Below, piece by piece: positions 1-5,538 of a stretch of DNA of 5,882 bases. A program made the translations under genes and the position numbers. The notes beneath the pieces were generated by a model. The model was not told the origin of the DNA. It searched no databases and worked only from the letters and a program-made list of their open reading frames with translations. This DNA comes from Acidobacteriaceae bacterium (GTDB lineage Bacteria > Acidobacteriota > Terriglobia > Terriglobales > Acidobacteriaceae). Each line of letters opens with the position of its first letter. Positions within the stretch are counted from its first letter, which is position 1. The stretch lies in the NCBI GenBank assembly GCA_003167305.1, contig PMTP01000070.1:1-5882 (forward strand), read 5' to 3'.

Positions 1-999
1 CTGGTCGCTGTTTTTCTCTCCGGTGTCCTCTTTCTGGCTTTGACTGCCGTGGGCATCCGGCAGATGATTCTGCGCGCCATTCCATACGAACTCTACGCCT
101 CCGTCACCAGCGGCATCTGTCTGTTCATCGCGCTGATCGGCTTTCAAAACGCGGGAATCATCGCTGCCGATCCCATGACTCTGATCACCATGGGCAACCT
201 GCGCAACCCCACCGCAGCGCTCGCACTGCTGGGGCTGCTGCTGATGGTGGCTTTGCAAGTGAAGAAGGTACGCAGCGCTATCCTGATCGGCGTACTCTCC
301 GTCACCGGCCTCGCCTGGGCACTGGGCCTCGCGCACTGGACGCCCGCCGCCGGCGGCGTCCACTCACTGGCTCAGACCGCCTTTCAGCTCGACATTCGCG
401 GCGCGCTCAACAAAGGCCTGCTGGAGATTGTCTTCATCTTTTTCTTTGTGGACCTCTTCGACAACCTCGGCACGCTGGTCGCCGTCACCAAGCGCGCCGG
501 ACTGATCGAGGCCGACCACTCGATTCCCCGCCTGAATCGCATTCTCTTCACCGACGCCACGGCCACCGTCTTCGGCTCGCTGACCGGAACCTCGACGGTG
601 ACCAGCTACGTTGAGTCGGCGGCCGGCGTGGCAGCAGGAGGCCGCAGCGGCGTCACCGCCATCGTAACTGGATTGCTGTTTTTGGCGGCCATCGGCGCGG
701 CTCCGTTTGTGGCGATTGTGCCCGCGGCCGCAACCGCCCCGGCACTGATCCTGGTCGGCTCCATGATGCTCTCCACCATCAGCGAGATTCGCTGGCACGA
801 CCCGCTCGTTGCCGTTCCCGCGTTTCTCACGCTGGTGCTCATTCCGTTCACGTACTCCATCGCCAACGGCCTCGGCTTCGGCATCATCGCCTGGGCCGCG
901 CTGCACCTGGCCGCTGGCAAACTGCGCAAGCAGGACTGGCTGCTCTACCTGTTGGCCGCGCTTTTTCTCGTCCGCTTCATCTATCTGGGAACGAGTTAG
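1..999 (+). CDS. NCS2/AzgA-type purine (adenine or guanine/hypoxanthine) permease, 5'-truncated by the window edge
   Basis: An integral inner-membrane transporter that, by family, imports a purine base together with protons. The frame is open from base 1, so the true start lies upstream; 332 residues are visible of roughly 430-450 usual for the AzgA branch. The TTG at 40 is not a credible start, because the residues before it (LVAVFLSGVLFLAL) are already transmembrane. Family marks, numbered from base 1, are the hydrophobic FIALIGFQNAGII segment near residue 45, the FVDLFDNLGTL motif (149-159) and the signature GSLTGTSTVTSYVESAAG starting at residue 192, followed by VAAGGRSG. About eight hydrophobic segments follow one another up to the C-terminus. 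The substrate cannot be told from sequence alone; AzgA-like members carry adenine, guanine or hypoxanthine rather than uracil or xanthine. FDNLGTL deviates slightly from the more usual FDxxGTLIGV. The next gene follows 38 bases downstream on the same strand. Confidence 0.92.
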   Translation: MVAVFLSGVLFLALTAVGIRQMILRAIPYELYASVTSGICLFIALIGFQNAGIIAADPMTLITMGNLRNPTAALALLGLLLMVALQVKKVRSAILIGVLSVTGLAWALGLAHWTPAAGGVHSLAQTAFQLDIRGALNKGLLEIVFIFFFVDLFDNLGTLVAVTKRAGLIEADHSIPRLNRILFTDATATVFGSLTGTSTVTSYVESAAGVAAGGRSGVTAIVTGLLFLAAIGAAPFVAIVPAAATAPALILVGSMMLSTISEIRWHDPLVAVPAFLTLVLIPFTYSIANGLGFGIIAWAALHLAAGKLRKQDWLLYLLAALFLVRFIYLGTS

Positions 1000-1026
1000 C
1001 CCTGTTATCATCGGCACGAAACTGAA

Positions 1027-1032
1027 AAGGAG
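1027..1032 (+). promoter_or_regulatory. Strong Shine-Dalgarno site that sets a TTG start
   Basis: AAGGAG lies five bases before the TTG at 1038. No ATG or GTG in this frame is as well placed, and the next in-frame Met is deep in the protein, so this site is the main argument for the TTG start of the 104-residue membrane protein. Confidence 0.75.
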
Positions 1033-1037
1033 ACCTC

Positions 1038-1352
1038 TTGCGCTGGTATCACTACGTCGCCTACTTCTTCGGAGGAGCCTTCCTCGCCAACTGCCTGCCC
1101 CACCTCGGCAATGGGATCTCGGGCCATGCCTTCCAAAGCCCCTTCGCAACGCCACCGGGGCAAGGCTTGTCCTCCGCGACGGTCAATGTGCTGTGGGGTC
1201 TTTTCAACCTTGCCGTCGCCTATCTGCTCGTCTGCCGGGTCGGCAGTTTCAACCTGCGCAACACCCGGCATATGCTTGTACTCGGCGCGGGGATTCTGCT
1301 CATGTCGCTCATGCTGGCCCGCGCATTCGCACGATTCCACGGCGGGATGTGA
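1038..1352 (+). CDS. Small multi-pass membrane protein of unknown function (104 aa)
   Basis: I do not recognise a named function. The protein starts MRWYHYVAYFFGGAFLANCL and has about three hydrophobic segments (roughly residues 5-22, 46-66 and 78-96). They are joined by a short Pro/Gly-rich loop (HAFQSPFATPPGQGLSS, 30-46) and a positively charged loop (CRVGSFNLRNTRH, 66-78). The C-terminus is RAFARFHGGM. A TTG start is chosen because a strong AAGGAG lies five bases upstream and the N-terminus then begins with aromatic and hydrophobic residues, as expected for a membrane protein. It sits 38 bases after the purine permease on the same strand with no hairpin between them, so co-transcription is likely. 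A role as a permease partner is possible but unsupported. I believe similar 100-residue hypothetical proteins occur in acidobacteria; this is from memory and not checked. Confidence 0.82.
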   Translation: MRWYHYVAYFFGGAFLANCLPHLGNGISGHAFQSPFATPPGQGLSSATVNVLWGLFNLAVAYLLVCRVGSFNLRNTRHMLVLGAGILLMSLMLARAFARFHGGM

Positions 1353-1399
1353 ACGGTCCATTGAATTAAGTCCACTGTTTTCCCGCGCAGCCGTCGCGG

Positions 1400-1405
1400 T
1401 ATACT
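1400..1405 (+). promoter_or_regulatory. Possible -10 element for the 198-residue protein gene
   Basis: TATACT is one base from the TATAAT consensus and sits 18 bases before the ATG at 1424, in the 71-base gap after the preceding gene. The -35 region is poor: only T-rich TGTTTT (1376-1381) lies near the right distance. If used, the leader would be only about a dozen bases and would hold little more than the ribosome binding site. Confidence 0.35.
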
Positions 1406-1412
1406 CACGGCC

Positions 1413-1417
1413 AGGTG
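1413..1417 (+). promoter_or_regulatory. Shine-Dalgarno site deciding between GTG 1415 and ATG 1424
   Basis: AGGTG lies six bases before the ATG at 1424. An in-frame GTG at 1415 overlaps this site and has no purine-rich site of its own, so ATG 1424 is preferred. Confidence 0.5.
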
Positions 1418-1423
1418 CAAGCG

Positions 1424-2020
1424 ATGGACCTATCGACCTACTTCTCGCCGACTCTTCAGCAAAACGCAGTCGTGCTGACGGTAATTCTGGCGTTTGTCAG
1501 CTACCTGGCCACTTACTTGAGCGCTCAGGTTCTGGCCCGCCGCAAGGACAAGCTGGACTTGGTGAACCGGCGCTTGAACGAGTTTTACGGTCCGCTCTAC
1601 GTCGCCTCCCAGGCGGGCAATATCGCTTACCGTTCGTTGCTCAACAAGCAAGGCAAAACGCAGAGCTTTCCGATTCTCGACAGCGAGATGAAGGAGTGGG
1701 TGCTGTGGATGACTACCATCTTCATGCCCCTCAACGATGTCCGCGAGAAAATCATTATCGAAAAGGCCTATCTCGTCGTCGAGGAGCAGATGCCGCATTG
1801 CCTGCTGGACTTTGTCACCCATGTGGTGGGGTACAAGGCGGTGCTGGCCAAGTGGGCCGAGGGCGATTACTCCGAACGGCGCTCCACCATCGGCTGGCCG
1901 CCGGAGTTCGACGTTTATGTCGAGCGCTCCTACGCCGCGCTCAAAGCCAAACAGACCCGTCTGTTACATGGCGCACTCTGGCGGCTATGGCAGCGAATCA
2001 GTCGTCGTAAACAAAGGTAG
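1424..2020 (+). CDS. N-terminally membrane-anchored protein of unknown function (198 aa)
   Basis: No named family is recognised with certainty. Residues 13-38 (NAVVLTVILAFVSYLATYLSAQVL) form one transmembrane helix. A charged stretch follows (ARRKDKLDLVNRRLNEFYGPLYV, 38-60), then a mostly helical, probably cytoplasmic domain rich in aromatic residues (EWVLWMTTIFMPLND, HVVGYKAVLAKWAEGD, GWPPEFDVYVERSY). The C-terminus is strongly basic (LWRLWQRISRRKQR). The anchor followed by an LNEFYGPLY-like motif resembles hypothetical proteins found in several phyla that have no assigned role. Start ATG 1424 is chosen for its AGGTG site; GTG 1415 would add only three residues. The gene has its own possible -10 element. 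It ends 21 bases from the stop of a gene on the other strand, and no terminator hairpin is visible between them. Confidence 0.85.
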   Translation: MDLSTYFSPTLQQNAVVLTVILAFVSYLATYLSAQVLARRKDKLDLVNRRLNEFYGPLYVASQAGNIAYRSLLNKQGKTQSFPILDSEMKEWVLWMTTIFMPLNDVREKIIIEKAYLVVEEQMPHCLLDFVTHVVGYKAVLAKWAEGDYSERRSTIGWPPEFDVYVERSYAALKAKQTRLLHGALWRLWQRISRRKQR

Positions 2021-2041
2021 CTGGGGCTGGACACAAAGCGG

Positions 2042-2470
2042 TCATAGAATCAGCGCAGGATTCAGCGACGTAACCTTGGCGACGGCCTTGGTCAGCCGCG
2101 CCTCCTGCGGACGGCTGCCCTCCAATTCCACCGGGGTGTAGAGATGCTCGATGGATTCCACCAGGTACGCACCGGGAAGAAACTCCCCATGCCCGCCGAC
2201 TCCGTGGCCAGGCAGAAGAACTACATCGCCCGCTTTAGGCAGAGAATGCAGGGTTTCCAGTGGTACCAGGTTGATGCAACTGCCATCCCCGGCGATAAAC
2301 TCCAGACAGTTCATGCTGTGCAGCGTTCCTTCGCGCACAGCCCGCGCCTCTTGCCGCGCCCTCCACGATTGATAGTATGCGCCAATGATCGCCGGCAAAC
2401 CGATCAGGCACCAGACGATGGTGGCCAAAAACGTTCCCAAGGGCGCAATGTGAATTAAATACTCCATCAT
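2042..2470 (-). CDS. Single-pass membrane protein with a C-terminal soluble domain, unknown function (142 aa)
   Basis: I do not recognise a functional family. Residues 8-32 (IAPLGTFLATIVWCLIGLPAIIGAY) form one transmembrane helix. A basic, charged stretch follows (QSWRARQEARAVREG, 34-48), placing the rest probably in the cytoplasm by the positive-inside rule. Residues 50-112 look like a compact beta-rich domain: HSMNCLEFIAGDGSCINLVPLETLHSLP starting at 51, then GDVVLLPGHG (81-90) and GEFLPGAYLVESIEHLYTP (95-113). Two cysteines (55 and 65) lie in this domain. The start is the first of two adjacent ATG codons (2470), with AGGAG 12 bases upstream. The frame stays open further upstream to 2692, but that extension runs through the hairpin repeats, is Arg/Gly/Cys-rich and not protein-like, and is rejected. 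The gene lies downstream of metF on the same strand but is separated by 243 bases and two hairpins, so it is probably its own unit. Confidence 0.82.
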   Translation of the reverse strand: MMEYLIHIAPLGTFLATIVWCLIGLPAIIGAYYQSWRARQEARAVREGTLHSMNCLEFIAGDGSCINLVPLETLHSLPKAGDVVLLPGHGVGGHGEFLPGAYLVESIEHLYTPVELEGSRPQEARLTKAVAKVTSLNPALIL

Positions 2471-2482
2471 GGTCTGTCTCTT

Positions 2483-2487
2483 CTCCT
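2483..2487 (-). promoter_or_regulatory. Shine-Dalgarno-like site for the 142-residue protein
   Basis: On the minus strand AGGAG lies 12 bases before ATG 2470 (15 before the second ATG at 2467). The spacing is longer than ideal but the purine run continues (AGGAGAAGAGA) towards the start. It supports the internal ATG over the longer open frame. Confidence 0.45.
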
Positions 2488-2644
2488 GGGAGAGGTCTGA
2501 AAGCTGGAAAGCGCCGCATCGGGGGCGTCTCCCAACTCCAGCGGAACACAGACATGGCCTTGAAGTCCAGACAGGGTCTCCCGCGCCGATAAAACAACCT
2601 AGGCTTCTGTTGAGTCGTCCACCGGCTTTCGCCGACCCACAAAC

Positions 2645-2668
2645 TGTAGCGCCGGCCTCCCGGCCGGC
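2645..2668. repeat. Hairpin repeat unit 1 (7-bp stem, TCCC loop)
   Basis: TGTAGC is followed by GCCGGCC, the four-base loop TCCC and the exact complement GGCCGGC. It is the first of two adjacent units of the same design in the 243-base gap downstream of metF. REP-like intergenic hairpins with a fixed flank and variable stem are common in GC-rich genomes; whether this one is dispersed cannot be seen here. Confidence 0.8.
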
Positions 2669-2696
2669 TGTAGCGTGGACCTCCCGGTCCACGCTA
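2669..2696. repeat. Hairpin repeat unit 2 (11-bp stem, TCCC loop), possible metF terminator
   Basis: The unit again begins TGTAGCG and has the same CC-TCCC-GG core, but its stem is longer: TAGCGTGGACC (2671-2681) pairs perfectly with GGTCCACGCTA (2686-2696). It begins 17 bases after the metF stop codon when read in the direction of metF. It could therefore end or protect the metF transcript, although no T-run follows it on that strand, so an intrinsic terminator is not proven. Confidence 0.8.
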
Positions 2697-2713
2697 GTTT
2701 CTTATAGCTTGGC

Positions 2714-3571
2714 TCAGGCTGGCGTAGGCAGCCCCAGCCGCTTCCACAAGCTCAGCGTCGGGCCGGCCTGGTTGACGGTGTAGATGTGCAGGCCGGGTGC
2801 GCCGTTGCGCAGCAAGGTTTCACAGAGGCGCGTGACCACCTCCAGGCCGAACTCCAGCAGCGCGGGCTTGTCGTCCTGCAACTCTTCCAGGCGCAGGCGC
2901 ACCCAGCGCGGCAGGTCGGCGCCGCAACCGGCGCAGAAGCGTAGCGTGTTGGCGTGGCCGGTGATGGGCATGATGCCCGGCGTCACCGGAATTGTAATAC
3001 CGGCCTTGGCGCAGCGTTCGATGAAGTCGAAGTAGGCGTCGGCGTTATAGAAGAGTTGGGTCAGCGCACCGTTCGCGCCCGCCTCCACCTTGCGGCGGAA
3101 GTGCTCGAAGTCAGCACCGGGGCTGCTCGCCTGCGGATGCATCTCCGGGTAGGCGCCCACCTCGATCTTGAAGGCGTCCCCGTGATTCTCGCGGATAAAG
3201 CTGACCAGCTCATTGGCGTAGTGGAAGTCGCCCGGCGCGGAGGCGCTCATCGCTGTCGCCGGCAGGTCGCCACGCAGCGCAACGATTCGTTTGACGCCCG
3301 CATTCCGGTAGCGCGTCAGAAGCGCGGCCACCTCGGCGCGCGTTGAACCCACGCAGGTCAGATGCGGCGCGGCCTCCACGCCGGCGTGCTTGATCACCGA
3401 CCTCAGCGTCTCGTAGGTGCCATCCTGCGTGGAGCCGCCCGCGCCGTAGGTAATGGAAAAATAATTTGGCCGCACCGCCGCGAGCTGGCCGATGACAGTC
3501 GGCAACTTCGCCACGCCTTCCGGCGTGCGCGGCGGAAACAGCTCGAAAGAAAAACTCAGTGGCGAAGCCAT
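2714..3571 (-). CDS. metF: Methylenetetrahydrofolate reductase (MetF)
   Basis: An FAD-dependent cytoplasmic enzyme that reduces 5,10-methylenetetrahydrofolate to 5-methyltetrahydrofolate with NAD(P)H, supplying the methyl group for homocysteine remethylation. At 285 residues it is close to the short bacterial form (about 296 in E. coli) and has no regulatory extension. It reads as one TIM barrel. Visible marks are the first strand FSFELFPPRTPEG (7-19), with Glu10 matching the catalytic Glu28 of E. coli; YFSITYGAGGST (37-48); ALRGDLP (98-104), with Asp102 matching Asp120; GAYPEMHP (139-146); TQLFYNADAYFDFIERC (171-187), with Gln172 matching Gln183; PGIMPI (198-203); and the C-terminal LHIYTVNQAG (261-270). 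The start ATG 3571 has AAGGGA six bases upstream. The gene follows a small membrane protein on the same strand with a 43-base gap, in a block that begins with ahcY, so shared SAM-cycle control is likely. No riboswitch fits in the short upstream gap. Confidence 0.96.
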   Translation of the reverse strand: MASPLSFSFELFPPRTPEGVAKLPTVIGQLAAVRPNYFSITYGAGGSTQDGTYETLRSVIKHAGVEAAPHLTCVGSTRAEVAALLTRYRNAGVKRIVALRGDLPATAMSASAPGDFHYANELVSFIRENHGDAFKIEVGAYPEMHPQASSPGADFEHFRRKVEAGANGALTQLFYNADAYFDFIERCAKAGITIPVTPGIMPITGHANTLRFCAGCGADLPRWVRLRLEELQDDKPALLEFGLEVVTRLCETLLRNGAPGLHIYTVNQAGPTLSLWKRLGLPTPA

Positions 3572-3577
3572 GCGAAA

Positions 3578-3583
3578 TCCCTT
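3578..3583 (-). promoter_or_regulatory. Shine-Dalgarno site of metF
   Basis: On the minus strand AAGGGA lies six bases before ATG 3571. It sets the start directly before the conserved FSFELFPP segment. Confidence 0.65.
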
Positions 3584-3614
3584 GAGGAACTTGATGAGAT
3601 GCTAGACTTCACAA

Positions 3615-3908
3615 TCACGCTTGCGCGGCTTCGTCCTTATCAGTAATAGCCAAAAGAACCTTGGCCACAACAAATGCGATGCCTTTGTAAAGGGCAAAAA
3701 CAAACAGCGCCACAACCAACCAAATCAAAATTAAATGCATTAAAGATGATGGGTTAGCATACATCTTGTCGAAGTTCTGTGATTCATGGGCCAAGAATGC
3801 TTCGCGTCCAAGCCGATGCCACTTCTGATGCGATCCATTCGAGTAGAGTCCGAAAAAAGCCCCAAGCGCGGTTGCGGAAAACAGTTCAGAGATGATCTTG
3901 ATTTTCAT
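3615..3908 (-). CDS. Small two-helix membrane protein between ahcY and metF, unknown function (97 aa)
   Basis: No function is recognised. The chosen start ATG 3908 gives MKIKIISELF, followed at once by a hydrophobic segment (residues 4-22). A conserved-looking polar loop follows (SHQKWHRLGREAFLAHESQNFDKMY as positions 26-50), rich in His, Lys, Arg and aromatic residues. A long hydrophobic region (about 56-86) comes next, then an acidic tail (TDKDEAAQA). The frame is open further upstream: ATG at 3935, 3944 and 4016 would add 9, 12 or 36 residues. None has a convincing ribosome site, and the 4016 start would read through the 15-bp hairpin, so 3908 is preferred with moderate confidence. Hand-counted GC over 3661-3900 is about 45%, against 60-70% in sampled lines of ahcY, which suggests a different history. 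It lies on the same strand between two SAM-cycle genes, 43 bases before metF. Nothing in the protein itself points to methionine metabolism. Confidence 0.7.
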   Translation of the reverse strand: MKIKIISELFSATALGAFFGLYSNGSHQKWHRLGREAFLAHESQNFDKMYANPSSLMHLILIWLVVALFVFALYKGIAFVVAKVLLAITDKDEAAQA

Positions 3909-3969
3909 GCAGCCAAGTTTATCGCATGAAGACATTGTCTGCATAGGATGCAATGACCTTTCTGTGGCC

Positions 3970-4005
3970 GGTTTCCCAAGTCTCGATTCTGAGACTTGGG
4001 AAACC
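3970..4005. repeat. Perfect 15-bp inverted repeat with a 6-base loop
   Basis: GGTTTCCCAAGTCTC (3970-3984) and GAGACTTGGGAAACC (3991-4005) are exact reverse complements around the loop GATTCT. It lies 46 bases downstream of the ahcY stop and 62 bases before the start of the small membrane protein. On the minus strand the stem is followed by GGCCACAG rather than a T-run, so it is not a textbook intrinsic terminator. It may instead slow polymerase, stabilise the ahcY 3' end, or be a copy of a dispersed palindrome. Confidence 0.92.
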
Positions 4006-4016
4006 ACGAACTTCAT

Positions 4017-4050
4017 GGCGCGTAAGCGCCGTCTGCCGCACCGCAGGTGC
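4017..4050 (-). terminator. Two short GC-rich hairpins directly after the ahcY stop
   Basis: Read on the minus strand, GCACC-TGC-GGTGC (4050-4038) starts at the base after the ahcY stop codon. Seven bases later comes GGCGC-TTAC-GCGCC (4030-4017). Each stem is only five GC-rich base pairs and neither is followed by a T-run. Together with the 15-bp hairpin further on they make three stem-loops in 81 bases, which suggests attenuation or 3'-end protection. Termination is an inference. Confidence 0.4.
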
Positions 4051-5481
4051 TCAGTACCGGTAATTCTCCGCCTTGTACGGCCCTTCCACCGGCACGCCCA
4101 GATAGTCGGCCTGCCGCGCGGAGAGCGTCGTCAGCTTCACGCCGATCTTCTCCAGATGCAGCCGCGCAACCTCTTCGTCCAGCTTCTTGGGCAGCACATA
4201 GACGCCCACCTTGTACGTGTCCTTGTTGGCCCACAGGTCGAGCTGCGCCAGCGTCTGATTAGCAAAGCTGTTGCTCATTACGAAGCTCGGATGGCCCGTA
4301 GCGCAACCCAGGTTCACCAGCCTTCCTTCGGCAAGCACGAAGATGCTATTGCCTCCGGGGAAGGTGTAGTAGTCAACCTGCGGCTTGATGTTGAGCTTCA
4401 CCACGCCCGACTCCGCGTTCAGCCGGTCCATCTGGATTTCGTTGTCGAAGTGGCCGATGTTGCAGACGATGGCCTGATCCTTCATGCGCTTCATGTGTTC
4501 GAGGGTGATAATGTCCACGTTGCCGGTGCAGGTGACGTAGATGTCGCCGCGGCCCAGCGTCTCTTCGATGGTGGTCACCTCGAAGCCCTCCATCGCCGCC
4601 TGCAGCGCGTTGATGGGATCGACCTCAGTGATGATGCAGCGCGCGCCCATGCCGCGCAGCGAGTGCGCGCAGCCCTTGCCCACATCGCCATAGCCGCAGA
4701 TCACCGCAACCTTGCCCGCCACCATCACGTCGGTCGCGCGCTTGATGCCGTCGGCCAACGACTCGCGGCAGCCGTAGAGATTGTCAAATTTGGACTTCGT
4801 CACGGAGTCGTTCACGTTGATCGCCGGAACCAGCAGCTTGCCCTGCTCCATCATCTTGTAGAGCCGATGCACGCCGGTCGTGGTCTCTTCGGAGACGCCG
4901 CGCCACTCCGCCACCACCTTGTGCCAGTGCTTCGGGTCTTCGGCATAGACCTTCTTCAGCAGGTCCTTGATCACCTGCTCCTCATGGCTCTCCGCAGACC
5001 CATGCACCCACATATCGCCATTCTCCAGCTCGTAGCCCTTGTGAATCAGCAGCGTCGCGTCGCCGCCGTCATCCACAATCAACTGCGGCCCCAAGCCGCT
5101 TTTGAAGGCCTGCGCTGCCAGCGTGCAATCCCAATACTCTTCCAGCGACTCGCCCTTCCACGCGAAGACCGGAACGCCCGTCGCGGCAATCGCCGCCGCG
5201 GCATGATCCTGCGTCGAGAAGATGTTGCAGCTTGCCCAGCGGACCTCCGCGCCCAGGCTGACCAGGGTTTCAATCAGCACCGCCGTCTGAATCGTCATGT
5301 GCAAGGAGCCGGTGATGCGCACCCCGGCCAGGGGCTTGCCCGCCGCGTACTTGTTGCGGATCGACATCAGTCCCGGCATCTCCTGCTCGGCGATGGTGAT
5401 CTCCTTGCGGCCCCAGTCAGCCAGAGCCATGTCGGCGACCTTGTAAGCCAAATCCGTGATTCCCAGTGTTGAAGTTGCCAT
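4051..5481 (-). CDS. ahcY: S-adenosylhomocysteine hydrolase (adenosylhomocysteinase)
   Basis: A cytoplasmic NAD-dependent enzyme that splits S-adenosylhomocysteine into adenosine and homocysteine, removing the product inhibitor of methyltransferases. At 476 residues it is the long bacterial form: the segment of about 40 residues around 150-190 ([20 protein letters not shown] onward) is the insertion missing from the 432-residue human enzyme. Catalytic and substrate residues are in place: His61 in SLHMTIQTA (human His55), VDDGGD (136-141), Glu199 in GVSEETTTG, and Lys229, Asp233, Asn234 and Cys238 in [15 protein letters not shown] (human Lys186, Asp190, Asn191, Cys195). The NAD-binding turn is GYGDVGKG (263-270). 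The C-terminus KAENYRY keeps Lys470 and Tyr474, which reach into the neighbouring subunit's NAD site in known structures. The start ATG 5481 has AAGGAG seven bases upstream. The gene is divergent from an ArsR-type regulator across 57 bases that hold a palindrome, which points to transcriptional control by that protein. Confidence 0.98.
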   Translation of the reverse strand: MATSTLGITDLAYKVADMALADWGRKEITIAEQEMPGLMSIRNKYAAGKPLAGVRITGSLHMTIQTAVLIETLVSLGAEVRWASCNIFSTQDHAAAAIAATGVPVFAWKGESLEEYWDCTLAAQAFKSGLGPQLIVDDGGDATLLIHKGYELENGDMWVHGSAESHEEQVIKDLLKKVYAEDPKHWHKVVAEWRGVSEETTTGVHRLYKMMEQGKLLVPAINVNDSVTKSKFDNLYGCRESLADGIKRATDVMVAGKVAVICGYGDVGKGCAHSLRGMGARCIITEVDPINALQAAMEGFEVTTIEETLGRGDIYVTCTGNVDIITLEHMKRMKDQAIVCNIGHFDNEIQMDRLNAESGVVKLNIKPQVDYYTFPGGNSIFVLAEGRLVNLGCATGHPSFVMSNSFANQTLAQLDLWANKDTYKVGVYVLPKKLDEEVARLHLEKIGVKLTTLSARQADYLGVPVEGPYKAENYRY

Positions 5482-5488
5482 GCAAATT

Positions 5489-5494
5489 CTCCTT
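5489..5494 (-). promoter_or_regulatory. Strong Shine-Dalgarno site of ahcY
   Basis: On the minus strand AAGGAG lies seven bases before ATG 5481, an optimal arrangement consistent with a highly expressed housekeeping gene. Confidence 0.8.
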
Positions 5495-5508
5495 GTATCG
5501 TTAAATCG

Positions 5509-5528
5509 TGATATATTGATATGTATCA
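5509..5528. promoter_or_regulatory. Candidate operator palindrome in the divergent ahcY/arsR-type intergenic region
   Basis: TGATATATTGATATGTATCA is an imperfect dyad: arms TGATATAT and ATGTATCA match at seven of eight positions around the spacer TGAT. It sits in the AT-rich core of the 57-base gap, overlaps a -10-like TATATT (5512-5517) on the regulator's strand, and lies 27 bases before the ahcY start codon. ArsR-family dimers typically bind AT-rich dyads of this size over promoters, so control of both genes is the natural inference. A further TATC (5496-5499) lies ten bases before the first GATA (5510-5513) and may be an extra half-site. Confidence 0.6.
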
Positions 5529-5538
5529 GAGTCCGCTT

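Noticed and set aside
345..358. GC-rich palindromic run (GCCGCCGGCGGC) inside the permease gene
   Set aside because: It lies in a loop-coding Pro/Ala/Gly stretch and is explained by codon choice at high GC.
364..1155. A 263-codon minus-strand open frame across the permease gene
   Set aside because: The product is full of Arg, Gly and Gln runs, has no domain, and overlaps a clear NCS2 permease and the next gene; it is a composition artefact.
2021..2041. Bidirectional terminator between the convergent genes
   Set aside because: The 21 bases hold no inverted repeat or T-run, so no terminator can be supported here.
2471..2692. N-terminal extension of the 142-residue protein up to 2692
   Set aside because: The extension would translate through the hairpin repeats, is Arg/Gly/Cys-rich, and bypasses the AGGAG site before ATG 2470.
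3572..3614. Riboswitch or leader before metF
   Set aside because: Only 43 bases separate metF from the preceding gene and no stable stem beyond chance is seen.
3909..4016. Longer start at 4016 for the small membrane protein
   Set aside because: It has no ribosome site and would read through the perfect 15-bp hairpin; the hydrophobic N-terminal segment begins directly after ATG 3908. A start at 3935 or 3944 is not fully excluded.
3892..5472. A 526-codon open frame on the plus strand opposite ahcY
   Set aside because: It is the antisense shadow of a GC-rich gene. The product is Arg/His/Ala/Val-rich with no recognisable domain, whereas the minus strand encodes a complete AhcY with all catalytic residues.
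5482..5538. SAH or SAM riboswitch upstream of ahcY
   Set aside because: The gap is only 57 bases, AT-rich, and taken up by the ribosome site and the dyad; there is no room for the pseudoknotted SAH aptamer or a SAM-I/II fold.
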